Shown here: positions 54,522 through 63,096 of the stretch, in pieces
Position numbering within the stretch: the stretch's first letter is position 1
How the letters are laid out: every line of letters starts with the position of its first letter
NCBI RefSeq assembly: GCF_018889955.1
Contig: NZ_CP076545.1
Span: 1,054,001-1,118,000 of the forward strand
From: Collinsella sp. zg1085
GTDB lineage: Bacteria > Actinomycetota > Coriobacteriia > Coriobacteriales > Coriobacteriaceae
Reading direction: 5' to 3'
DNA length: 64,000 nt
Position numbers and translations under genes: made by a program
The notes under the pieces: model-generated
Seen by the model: the letters and a program-made list of their open reading frames with translations, nothing else
Databases searched by the model: none
What the model was told of the DNA's origin: nothing

Positions 54522-57446
54522 ATGAGTATCCTTGCGCGTTTTACCTGGGCAAATCTTATCGCAAATCGCGTGCGTACTGCAGTGTCGCTCATAGGCATTG
54601 CTCTATCTTGCGCTCTTATTACCGCAATTTTGGCATCGGTTTTTTCTCTCCAACATGGGGTTATGCTTGGTATTCAGACATCAGAAGGAATATGGCAAGC
54701 CTCTGTTGCCTCGCTTTCGCGCGCTGGTATTGATTGGCTGAGAACCCAATACAACATTGATGCCTTCACGCACACTGCCTATCTTGGTGCAGTTGATGTA
54801 AGCCCCGCAAATATCTATTCGGGCTATCAGTTTATGACGCTACTCAGCGCACCCGATACCTCAGAGGGCTTATTGCCGCCCGTTTCTCTAACCGAAGGCG
54901 AGCTGCCTCAAGCTGCAAACGAAATTGCACTCCCCTCAGATTATCGTGGACGCAAACTTATGGGTTCTGGCATTGAAAGCTCAGAGGAGCTCGCAGTTGG
55001 AACTCAGATAAACCTCCAAATTGGACAGCGTGAAAACAAAGATGGCGCCATACTTTCTCGCAGTGCACCGGTGGAATATACCGATACCAGCAAGGCTGGT
55101 CATGCTGAGACAAGCGAGGTGAATGAAGCTGTTACGCAAACGCATGAACAAAGCTTTGTGGTAAGCGGCTTTTATGATATTGCGCGCACGTGGGTTTGGG
55201 AAACTAGAGGTTCGGTTGCCTTTGTTAGCCCTCACACTACCCTATCCGCATATTCATATGACGCTTACTTTAGCTTTAGAGCTGATGGTAACTCGGTTGC
55301 CGACAATCTAGCAAGCCTTGTTGCAAGCGCACCAGGCTATGCACACGCACCAGGCACAGAGCTTGACCATACCCTTCATACCAACTTACAGTCTGCGAGC
55401 AACCCATATGGTATTGGCACTGAGCTGCTCAGTATCTGGCTCTTTGCAGCCTTTCTTATTATCGTTGTTATGATTACGTCAATCACCCTTATGTATAACG
55501 CCTTTGCCATTTCTGTAGCAGAGCAAACACGACAATTTGGCCTTCTAGCCTCACTGGGTGCTACTAAACGGCAACTGAGATTATGTATCTATCGCGAGGC
55601 ATTCATCTTGGCTGCGCTGGGCATTCCTATTGGTATGGGTATTGGACTTCTTGGTACCGCCTTTGTATTCTCACTTACCCGCTCAGGCCTTGCCCTTCTA
55701 TTTAATATTCAGGCCGAACAGTTTTCTCTCGTTATCTCTTGGGAGCTCCTTGCGCTTTCTGCCAGCATATCGACGCTCGCCATGGTCTTTTCTTCGCTTA
55801 GCTCAGCCATACGCGCAGGAAACCTGCGCCCCATACAAGCAATACGCCAAATTGCAACGCCACATGTTTCAAAGCAGCAGAAAAAGCAAGCAACGCATAC
55901 GGTACGCAATCTCGCTGCATGGCTGGCTCATAAAAATATACGCCGCGCACGTGCGCGAGGACACATTACCGTTATCTCATTAGCCGCAGCCGTTACCTTT
56001 ATCATGGTATCCATTACCCTTAGTGGTTATCTTGATGGCTATGTAGACCAGCAGGAGCCACAAACACACAATACCTTACAGGTCAATCTATTCAGAAATA
56101 ACAGTACAAGCAGCGCAATAACCGGAGCAGCAAGTGTAGAAAATATTTTTCATGCGCTGAACAAAATACCCGAGATTGAAGGAATCGGCTGGTATACGAG
56201 CTATTCTCTAACTGCGCATCTCTCTAGTTCTATTGTCGATGATGCGTCTCAGGAAAGCGGGCTTACTACCTACGGAAACCTCCTTGAGGATAACAGCTAT
56301 ATTGGTCACGTAATCTTAAGTGTCATTGACAATGAGCAATGGAAGCGCGGCATTGAACAGGTGGGTCTAAATCCTGAACTCTACGCAAATCCTTCTATCC
56401 CGCGCGGCATCCTTATAAAACCATCTGTCAATCCTAGCTCAACTAAAGATGACGCGGCTCACATACAAACAGAACAAATAAGCACAGAAGCCGAGCAAGG
56501 CACAGCCGAGCTCTATACGTCAATTCGCTCAATTGAAAATCAGGTTTTTACCAACCTTTCTCTTGTTGATGGCAAGGTTTTGGCCAGCTATGCGCCTATA
56601 GAAAATAACAAACGACAAACGCATCAAGCACTCGATGACGTGTTAGAGCAGAGCTATCATTTACCAGTTGCTACACTTAGCGGGCCAAACCCATTTAACC
56701 TAGATACACACGAACAGGCAAGTGCCATGCCAAACATCATAGTGCCTGCTCAAGCACTGAGCCAGATTATACGTGCTCAAAAAAACCCTTCAGCAGAGCA
56801 ACTGACGCGCTGGAATCAATCGGCTGCATACGGCGAAAGCGAAGCTCATCCCTTTATGTCTTTTTCAAGTTCAGGCATAGACCAGTCATATACCTTAAGC
56901 TTTGCGGGCGCTAAACCTGTAGTTGCAAAACCGCGCATGCAGCAAGTACTCAACGACCAAACTCGCAACGCACCCTGGACCTATCAGGAGGTTATCGACC
57001 TTACCCAAAGCTATCGCGAGAATACCTTTGTCATGAGTGCTATCAGAATATTTACCATGTGTTTTACCGTTATTTCCTCACTCATTGCTATAGCAAATGT
57101 ATTTAACACGCTCACCACCTCGATTTTTTTGCGCCGTCGTGAGTTTGCAATTTTGAAATCCATTGGCATGGATCAGCGTCTCTTTCGTCGTATGATTGCC
57201 CGTGAATGTGCAAGCTATGCTGTACGAGGGCTCAGCCTTGGTCTTTTCTCTGCAACAGGTCTCATTTTGGGCTTTTGGCATCTCATGAAATTTGAATACC
57301 ACAGCTCAATTATATGGCTGATGCCACTTTCTCTTCTCGCAGCTATAGGTCTTGTTTTGATTGTTCTGCTCATCTCAGTTTCCTACGCACTCAGGCGTAG
57401 TCAAACAACTAATATCATCCGGTCACTGCGCGATGAGCTTATATAG
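54522..57446 (+). CDS. FtsX-domain ABC permease
   Basis: This large 974-residue membrane protein works with the preceding ATPase. The first transmembrane helix is near residues 10-35 and is followed by an external domain (about 40-300). A group of three or four helices with the FtsX pattern (MITSITLMYNAFAISVAEQTRQFGLLASLGATKRQL) comes next. A further helix near 480-505, a second large external domain (about 510-830) and a second FtsX unit (NVFNTLTTSIFLRRREFAILKSIGMDQ) complete it. Two external domains and two FtsX units fit the large permease group used in peptide resistance or lipoprotein and lipid handling. The substrate is unknown. Confidence 0.9.
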   Translation: MSILARFTWANLIANRVRTAVSLIGIALSCALITAILASVFSLQHGVMLGIQTSEGIWQASVASLSRAGIDWLRTQYNIDAFTHTAYLGAVDVSPANIYSGYQFMTLLSAPDTSEGLLPPVSLTEGELPQAANEIALPSDYRGRKLMGSGIESSEELAVGTQINLQIGQRENKDGAILSRSAPVEYTDTSKAGHAETSEVNEAVTQTHEQSFVVSGFYDIARTWVWETRGSVAFVSPHTTLSAYSYDAYFSFRADGNSVADNLASLVASAPGYAHAPGTELDHTLHTNLQSASNPYGIGTELLSIWLFAAFLIIVVMITSITLMYNAFAISVAEQTRQFGLLASLGATKRQLRLCIYREAFILAALGIPIGMGIGLLGTAFVFSLTRSGLALLFNIQAEQFSLVISWELLALSASISTLAMVFSSLSSAIRAGNLRPIQAIRQIATPHVSKQQKKQATHTVRNLAAWLAHKNIRRARARGHITVISLAAAVTFIMVSITLSGYLDGYVDQQEPQTHNTLQVNLFRNNSTSSAITGAASVENIFHALNKIPEIEGIGWYTSYSLTAHLSSSIVDDASQESGLTTYGNLLEDNSYIGHVILSVIDNEQWKRGIEQVGLNPELYANPSIPRGILIKPSVNPSSTKDDAAHIQTEQISTEAEQGTAELYTSIRSIENQVFTNLSLVDGKVLASYAPIENNKRQTHQALDDVLEQSYHLPVATLSGPNPFNLDTHEQASAMPNIIVPAQALSQIIRAQKNPSAEQLTRWNQSAAYGESEAHPFMSFSSSGIDQSYTLSFAGAKPVVAKPRMQQVLNDQTRNAPWTYQEVIDLTQSYRENTFVMSAIRIFTMCFTVISSLIAIANVFNTLTTSIFLRRREFAILKSIGMDQRLFRRMIARECASYAVRGLSLGLFSATGLILGFWHLMKFEYHSSIIWLMPLSLLAAIGLVLIVLLISVSYALRRSQTTNIIRSLRDELI

Positions 57447-57646
57447 ATTCGATACACTAAAGTACTGATAAATGCAGGTGCCAGAGAGCGGCAGATTGAT
57501 AGCCCAAACGCTGAGCAGCTCCTAAACGGCAGGCTATACCAGCAAACGGGCGCAAGATTACACATACGTCACCCTTGCACGTTATACTAAAAAACAATTA
57601 GCCACCCGCTACACTAACACTATGTACTTTTTTGATAGGAGCCTGT

Positions 57647-59143
57647 ATGGATCACGATGTAACACCCACCGGCCCCGCTCCAGCACCCCAACATGCTGGA
57701 CAAACGGCACAGCTTGAAAGCGTTTCTACACTCTTGCAAGCAAGTCCAAATCAGCCAAGCCTCGATGCTGAAGATGCCGCTATTTATGAAAAACTCAAAG
57801 CACGTCGGCGGCAGCGTCGTCGCAAGAAAATTCAACGGCGCTTGATTATTGGCGGTATTGCAGCAGCACTCCTTGTTATTGCCGTGGTTTCAGTTTGGGT
57901 TGCTACACGACAACCCGAGACCGACTTAGGCAACGAGGTAGTTACCGAAACCGTCATGCGTGGCACCTATACCACAAGCGTTGATGCCACCGGCACCTTA
58001 GAACCACTGAGCGCAAGTGTTGTTACCCCAGAAATTACGGGTACTATCGCTGAGCTCCGTGTTACAGCTGGTCAGCAGGTTAACAAGGGCGATGTCCTCT
58101 TTACCATTAAAAACGACGACATTGACCGTGAAATTGCTGATGCAAAGCGTGCACTCGACCAAGCAAAAAGCGACCTTGCAAGCGCACAGCGCGCCGCTGC
58201 TGCGCTTGAAGCTGCCTCAGAAGAAGGTACGCCAAGCAACGGCGAAGACGGTATTGTAGCTGCAAAGCGTGCCGTTGAAACTGCACAGTCAAGCTACGAT
58301 AAAGCGGTAACCGCAGGCGAGAAGCGTACCGTAACTGCCCCCAGTTCAGGTAGTATCGTGGCTCTCAACGCTCAGGTAGGCGCTGCAGTTGGCGACCCCA
58401 ATCAGTCATCGTATGATGCGTCAAAACCTTTGGTACAGATTGCCGACCTTTCACAAATGAAGGTCAATATTCAAGTTGATGAAGCCAATATCTCAAAGGT
58501 ACAACAAGGCCAACAAGCACAAGTCTCTTTTAGCGCATTTGAAGACCTGACGCTTAACGGCACGGTTAATAGCATCGCTTCCATTGCCACCGGCACCAAC
58601 CAAGGTGAAGCCATGGGCTATGGCGGCGAGGCGCCAGCTGTTAACTTTACGGTCAATGTTTTGATTCCACAGCCCGATGCACGCCTTAAGCCCGGTATGT
58701 CAGCACGTGTCAATCTGATTACCGAGCATATTGAAGATGTCATTATGGTACCTATCGCAGCGCTTATGACCGATGATGGCACCAACTACTACGTCAATGT
58801 TGAAACCAATCCCGAGACGCACAGCTATGTTCGCAAGAATGTAAAGGTATTTGCTAAAAACGAAGATACAGCGGTAGTAGGCAAACCTGCTGATAGCTCA
58901 GCCGATATGGAAACCGCTCCTTTATCTGAGGGTGACGTGCTTGTTGTCTCTGGCGGCATGCCGTCTGAAGAGGGTGCGGAAACAGGGGCTGACATGGGTT
59001 CAGCTGAGGCAACGCCGTATACCGGCGAGGGCGGCAGCTCAAGCACGGAAGGTGAGGCTAGTGGTGCCGATTCAGCCGCTGAGGCTCCCAAGGGTGAAGA
59101 GGCGGCCGACGCGTCTAAGGGCGATACAGGGAGTGCAGCGTAA
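57647..59143 (+). CDS. MacA/HlyD-type membrane fusion protein
   Basis: The 498-residue adaptor links a MacB-type transporter to the outside of the membrane. A cytoplasmic Arg/Lys-rich stretch (KARRRQRRRKKIQRR) precedes one membrane helix (about 64-86). After that come a barrel-sandwich/biotinyl-like domain (ATGTLEPLSASVVTPEITGT, ITAGQQVNKGDVLF-type), a coiled-coil hairpin rich in Ala and a beta-barrel domain (VDEANISKVQQGQQAQVSF). The last ~65 residues are a Gly/Ser/Glu/Ala low-complexity tail. The ATG at 57647 has AGGAG upstream. It overlaps the following ATPase gene by one base. Confidence 0.92.
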   Translation: MDHDVTPTGPAPAPQHAGQTAQLESVSTLLQASPNQPSLDAEDAAIYEKLKARRRQRRRKKIQRRLIIGGIAAALLVIAVVSVWVATRQPETDLGNEVVTETVMRGTYTTSVDATGTLEPLSASVVTPEITGTIAELRVTAGQQVNKGDVLFTIKNDDIDREIADAKRALDQAKSDLASAQRAAAALEAASEEGTPSNGEDGIVAAKRAVETAQSSYDKAVTAGEKRTVTAPSSGSIVALNAQVGAAVGDPNQSSYDASKPLVQIADLSQMKVNIQVDEANISKVQQGQQAQVSFSAFEDLTLNGTVNSIASIATGTNQGEAMGYGGEAPAVNFTVNVLIPQPDARLKPGMSARVNLITEHIEDVIMVPIAALMTDDGTNYYVNVETNPETHSYVRKNVKVFAKNEDTAVVGKPADSSADMETAPLSEGDVLVVSGGMPSEEGAETGADMGSAEATPYTGEGGSSSTEGEASGADSAAEAPKGEEAADASKGDTGSAA

Positions 59144-59862
59144 TGCGCCCCATTATTGATATTCGCCACATTCACCGCGTCTTTGAGACTGAGGCAGGTT
59201 ATGCACACATTCTGCACGATGTTTCATTGTCCGTCAGCCCTGGTGAGTTTGTTGCCATTACCGGTCCCTCGGGCTCAGGCAAGTCAACGCTCATGAACAT
59301 CTTGGGTTGTCTTGATACGCCTACTGCCGGAACCTACTTGCTTGAGGGTCTTGACGTGGCGCAACTTGATGACGACGAGCTCGCTGAGGTACGCGCCGAG
59401 CGCATTGGTTTTGTCTTTCAGAGCTTTAATCTCTTGCCGCGTATGTCGGTGCTTGATAACGTGATGTTGCCACTTTCTTATAGCGGGCAAGCACGAGGCG
59501 AGCGCGAGCGCATGGCTGTTCACGCGCTGCATACCGCAGGACTTCCGGTTGACCACTTCGACCACCGCATTGGTGAGCTTTCAGGCGGTCAGATGCAGCG
59601 TGTGGCAATCGCACGCGCGCTGGTCAACGAGCCTGCCATCATCTTGGCAGACGAGCCAACTGGTAACCTTGACAGTGCTACCGGCAAGATGGTACTTGAA
59701 AGCTTTCACAAGCTACGCGACGCCGGTAAAACTATTGTGCTTATTACGCACGACCCTACCATTGCAGAGACTGCAGACCGCATTATTACTATTCGTGACG
59801 GTCGTATCGCTGCCACAGGCGATGCATACGGGCGTCCCAGCTCCGCGATTCCGCAGATATAG
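59143..59862 (+). CDS. ABC transporter ATP-binding protein, MacB type
   Basis: This 239-residue ATPase of the MacB/LolD group has Walker [20 protein letters not shown]-loop [13 protein letters not shown], signature [15 protein letters not shown], Walker [17 protein letters not shown] and His-switch VLITHD. The start overlaps the adaptor stop (TAATG), and the permease begins ten bases after its stop, so adaptor, ATPase and permease form one operon. Confidence 0.95.
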   Translation: MRPIIDIRHIHRVFETEAGYAHILHDVSLSVSPGEFVAITGPSGSGKSTLMNILGCLDTPTAGTYLLEGLDVAQLDDDELAEVRAERIGFVFQSFNLLPRMSVLDNVMLPLSYSGQARGERERMAVHALHTAGLPVDHFDHRIGELSGGQMQRVAIARALVNEPAIILADEPTGNLDSATGKMVLESFHKLRDAGKTIVLITHDPTIAETADRIITIRDGRIAATGDAYGRPSSAIPQI

Positions 59863-59871
59863 GAGGTCACT

Positions 59872-61110
59872 ATGCATATTCGCGACCTCATTCGAGAGGC
59901 GTTTCGAGCACTTGAGGCAAACCGCGTACGCAGCTTTTTAACCATTCTCGGTATTGTTATCGGCATTGCCGCTGTTATCTCAATGACGTCTCTTATTGGC
60001 GGTATTCAAGATAACCTCATTGGCTCGCTTGGCCTCAACGCCGCGCGAACCATTGAGATAAGTAGCTGGGGGTTTACCACTAAGCAGCTTGAGCGTCTAC
60101 AAAAAGTTTTACCTGGTTATGAGCTGCTTGAAGGTACAAGCAGTGGTTGGACTGAGACCAAAATTGATAATAAGCAAGCAAATGCAAATATTACTGGTTT
60201 GAGCCCCAAGATGCTTGAGCTATCAGGCAAAACAAAGCTCATTGCCGGACGTTATTTTAATGATGCAGAAAACAACTCTTCCGCGCGTGTTGTTATTCTT
60301 GACCCTCATGCTGTTCAGTTACTCTTTAAGACTGAAAACCTAAACGTCATTGGCAAGACTGCTCGAATAGGCACGCGCAATTATACGGTAGTAGGCATTG
60401 AAGAAGGGCGTCCTATGGGTAGAGGTGGTGGCGACCGGGAGTTTTTCTGGGCAACCATGCCATTCAATACCGTTGTACAGGACTTTAATGGTGGAGATAA
60501 GCGCCTTGATGGAATAACCGGCATTGCACGTGAAGGTGTCGATGTTGACGAGCTTTCGGCAAAAACAAAAGAAGAGATGGCTAAGATTCTCAAGATAACC
60601 GACAAAGAACAAATTGATGACCGCATATATATTCATACTATGAAGTCAGTCATTGATTCAATGAATAAGTTTATGGGTTCGTTCTCGCTGATTATGAGTT
60701 CGGTAGCAGGTATTTCGTTGCTGGTAGGCGGTATTGGCATTATGAACATGATGCTTACCAATGTGACCGAGCGTATTCGTGAAATTGGCGTTCGTCGCGC
60801 TTTGGGTGCAACGCGCCGTGACGTAACGCTGCAATTCTTAACTGAGTCTGCAGTGCTTTGTGTAACCGGCGGTATATTGGGCATTGTCATTGGCTACCTT
60901 ATTAGCTGGGGACTTGCAGCAGGCGCAAGTGTTCTTGGTCTTGCTTCGTCAACCGGGGTCGAAGAAGGGTCGGCAATTATCCCGTCAATGTCAATTATGA
61001 CCATTTGCATAGCTGTGGGTATTTCCATAGCAATTGGCGTCATCTTTGGCTACTACCCCGCTCGCCGTGCGGCAAAGCTGGATCCTGTTGAGTGCTTGCG
61101 CTATCAGTAA
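59872..61110 (+). CDS. MacB-type ABC permease
   Basis: The 412-residue permease has the classic four-helix MacB layout: helix 1 (FLTILGIVIGIAAVISM, about 22-40), a periplasmic-type domain (about 50-275), then helices in SVAGISLLVGGIGIMNMML, ILGIVIGYLISWGLA and ICIAVGISIAIGVIFGYYPA. The conserved VTERIREIGVRRALGATRRDV loop contacts the ATPase. AGGAGG precedes the ATG. It completes the adaptor-ATPase-permease set, which likely exports peptides, lipids or drugs. Its end borders the large inverted-repeat region. Confidence 0.94.
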   Translation: MHIRDLIREAFRALEANRVRSFLTILGIVIGIAAVISMTSLIGGIQDNLIGSLGLNAARTIEISSWGFTTKQLERLQKVLPGYELLEGTSSGWTETKIDNKQANANITGLSPKMLELSGKTKLIAGRYFNDAENNSSARVVILDPHAVQLLFKTENLNVIGKTARIGTRNYTVVGIEEGRPMGRGGGDREFFWATMPFNTVVQDFNGGDKRLDGITGIAREGVDVDELSAKTKEEMAKILKITDKEQIDDRIYIHTMKSVIDSMNKFMGSFSLIMSSVAGISLLVGGIGIMNMMLTNVTERIREIGVRRALGATRRDVTLQFLTESAVLCVTGGILGIVIGYLISWGLAAGASVLGLASSTGVEEGSAIIPSMSIMTICIAVGISIAIGVIFGYYPARRAAKLDPVECLRYQ

Positions 61111-61284
61111 GGTATACGCGTCTGCTTGTTTCCTGTAGGCGAGGTGTGGGGCGAGCTGTGGTTGCTGCACTGGTTTCGCTTTAGCTTGTTTTACTTTGCT
61201 AACTGGGCGAGTGAATTGAAGCCTTGTGGGGCGGCATTGCCTTTCGCTTCATCTGAGTTGAACGAATGCTTCGTAAGCATACGA

Positions 61285-61348
61285 GGTGGCATAGCCTTTT
61301 CACGGGAACTGCGCTTCGCGAAAGTTCCCTTAGAAAAGCTATGCCACC
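61285..61348 (+). repeat. 64-nt hairpin element, left copy
   Basis: It begins GGTGGCATAGC and ends GCTATGCCACC, with an inner stem of GGGAACT / AGTTCCC and a GCGCTTCGCG tip, so nearly the whole element folds on itself. An exact reverse-complement copy lies at 63033-63096. Confidence 0.85.
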
Positions 61349-61373
61349 CTTATATTGCAACTCCATCTCAATT

Positions 61374-61435
61374 GAACGAATGATTGCGCTCTACGAATGT
61401 TCTACTCAGAATTCTCCGAACGCAATCATTCGTTC
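61374..61435 (+). repeat. loop-conserved hairpin 1
   Basis: A perfect 15-bp stem (GAACGAATGATTGCG and its complement) encloses a 32-base loop that contains CTACGAATG and AGAATTCTCC. The loop is shared with three other hairpins in this region. Confidence 0.8.
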
Positions 61436-61641
61436 TCTCCTTAGAGTAAATGCTAAATTCATGCACAGCGTCCAACTCACCCCACACCCCGCCATGCACA
61501 AGCAGCACGTATGGGAGAAAAAGGGTTAGGGTTGAAGTTTTTATGTGACAAAGGAATACACTCCTCAGATAGACTGCACCCCTCGAATGTCTGCCTAAAA
61601 ACGTAAGCATCGCAAAATTGTTCGTTTCTCAAGTCAAAATC

Positions 61642-61703
61642 GACCAAGGTATTGCATTCTACGAATGTGCTCCGCAGAATTCTCCGAACGCAATACCTTG
61701 GTC
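61642..61703 (+). repeat. loop-conserved hairpin 2
   Basis: A perfect 14-bp stem (GACCAAGGTATTGC and its complement) has a 34-base loop closely related to that of the hairpin at 61374-61435, although most of the stem sequence is different. Confidence 0.8.
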
Positions 61704-61836
61704 TTTCACTTGGTTACCATTCCTGAAGAAAAATTTCATTCAAATAAAGTCCTGTCACGCGGACTCTTCCTTAAAACGGCAGTTTATTCTCTCCTGCACA
61801 GATAGATTCCAAAACATCGCCAACTTGGATAAGCAG

Positions 61837-62002
61837 TTTTGACAGAAATGGGCAATCTGGCACTAAATTCTGACAAAAACAGGCAATCTGGCAATAAACC
61901 CCCTGTAGTTCGAAAAACTGCAACTCATCTACCTGCAGGTTTACGAAACAACGAATAACCCACGGGGGTTCTACACTACCAAATTGCCCATTTCTGTCAA
62001 AA
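61837..62002 (+). repeat. central nested palindrome, module 1
   Basis: An outer stem of 20 perfect base pairs (TTTTGACAGAAATGGGCAAT at 61837-61856 with its complement at 61983-62002) encloses AACCCCC / GGGGGTT (61897-61903, 61964-61970) and a central pair around CTCATCTACCTGCAG. Its left side also has a direct repeat (TGACA, then GGCAATCTGGCA) at 31-base spacing. Confidence 0.75.
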
Positions 62003-62045
62003 GAGGTTGGACTAGAATCGCACGTGCACTACTGCTGACCTGCGC

Positions 62046-62190
62046 GATGGCAAAAATGACTAATTTGACGCAAAAATCTGTCATTTTTGACTAATTTGGC
62101 GTAAAGCGACAACTGTAGCTTTACTCGCAGCTCATCTACCTGCAGTTTTGCAAATCAAATACTAACCCGCTGGGTTATAGAGAGTACTTT
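62046..62190 (+). repeat. central module 2, related to module 1
   Basis: It repeats the plan of the preceding module: two TGACTAATTTG direct repeats, then CTGTAG, a shared CTCATCTACCTGCAG, and AACCC gct GGGTT. The sequence differs from module 1 in many places but the layout is the same, suggesting an ancient duplication. Confidence 0.65.
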
Positions 62191-62690
62191 TTCGATATTT
62201 TTGCCAAAGCGACAGGTGTAACTTATCGATGCGACAATAGTGCCAGTATCTGATGCAGTGTAATAGTTGTACTGCTATATGGAGCAGCCTAAATGTGCTG
62301 TTGTCGCATATGCTCATACTATGTCGGTATACTGCTCCAACGCATAACGATACAATATTGATACACTGCAGTAATGACCTGACGTAATCGGAAGCCGTAG
62401 ATATTCTCGGAGCTAACAACGTTCCAGCGAAGTTACGAAAATGCAGGGTTTCTAGTAAGTTAATCAATCTAGTGTACGAAATTTTGCCAGTAGTCTGTGT
62501 ATAGGGGGGCTGTACAAGCAAAATTTTCAGCATTTTTGCAGGAAAGACGCTTTACTGTAGCGGAGTGTACTTAACCTCTTGCAAAAAATCGTACACTGGG
62601 TTCGTTTCCTCTGAGAGCGTTGATGTAATGCAGCACATATTACTTATTAGTTAAAAATAAACACTACAACAGAGGTAGTTTGAGTGGAGA

Positions 62691-62752
62691 GACCAAGGTA
62701 TTGCGTTTGGAGAATTCTGCGCAGCACATTCGTAGAATGCAATGCCTTGGTC
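62691..62752 (-). repeat. loop-conserved hairpin 3 (inverted partner of hairpin 2)
   Basis: This is the reverse-orientation counterpart of 61642-61703. The 14-bp stem is kept with one G-U in place of an A-U pair, and the loop matches at 32 of 34 positions by eye. Confidence 0.8.
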
Positions 62753-62919
62753 TTTGCGCTGCCTTAGTGAGAGTGAAGTTCGCGGGCAAGTAAGTGTTTA
62801 ACGGTAGGAAAGAGCTTCAACCCAAATCCTTTTTATCCCATACGTACTGCTTGTACATGGCGGGGTGTGGGAGTGAGCTGAGTGCCATATGTGTATTTGA
62901 CATTTACTCTAAGGAAAAG

Positions 62920-62980
62920 GACGAATGATTGTGCTTGGAGAATTCTGCGTAGTACATTTGTAAAGCACAATCATTCGTTC
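62920..62980 (-). repeat. loop-conserved hairpin 4 (inverted partner of hairpin 1)
   Basis: This is the reverse-orientation counterpart of 61374-61435. In the stem GCG/CGC has become GTG/CAC, so both sides changed together and pairing is kept; the stem is also extended by CT/AG at the loop end. Confidence 0.8.
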
Positions 62981-63032
62981 AGTTGAGGTGGAGCTGCAAT
63001 GCAAGGCGGGTGAGATAAAGTCGCAATACAAG

Positions 63033-63096
63033 GGTGGCATAGCTTTTCTAAGGGAACTTTCGCGAAGCGCAGTTCCCGTGAAAAGGCTATGCCACC
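63033..63096 (-). repeat. 64-nt hairpin element, right copy
   Basis: This is the exact reverse complement of 61285-61348, while the surrounding arm sequence differs at many positions. That points to selection, recent conversion or recent movement of this element. Confidence 0.85.

Noticed and set aside
61126-61383. Open frame of 85 codons with the phrase FANWASELKPCG, also seen in a 120-codon frame on the minus strand at 62909-63271
   Set aside because: The shared phrase comes from the inverted DNA repeat; both frames run through perfect hairpins, lack ribosome-binding sites and lose similarity through frame changes. I treat them as non-coding, though a repeat-encoded peptide cannot be fully excluded.
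62162-62533. Minus-strand open frame of 123 codons in the centre of the repeat region
   Set aside because: Its composition is unlike neighbouring genes, it has many Cys, His and Tyr scattered without pattern, no domain is recognised and no ribosome-binding site is present.
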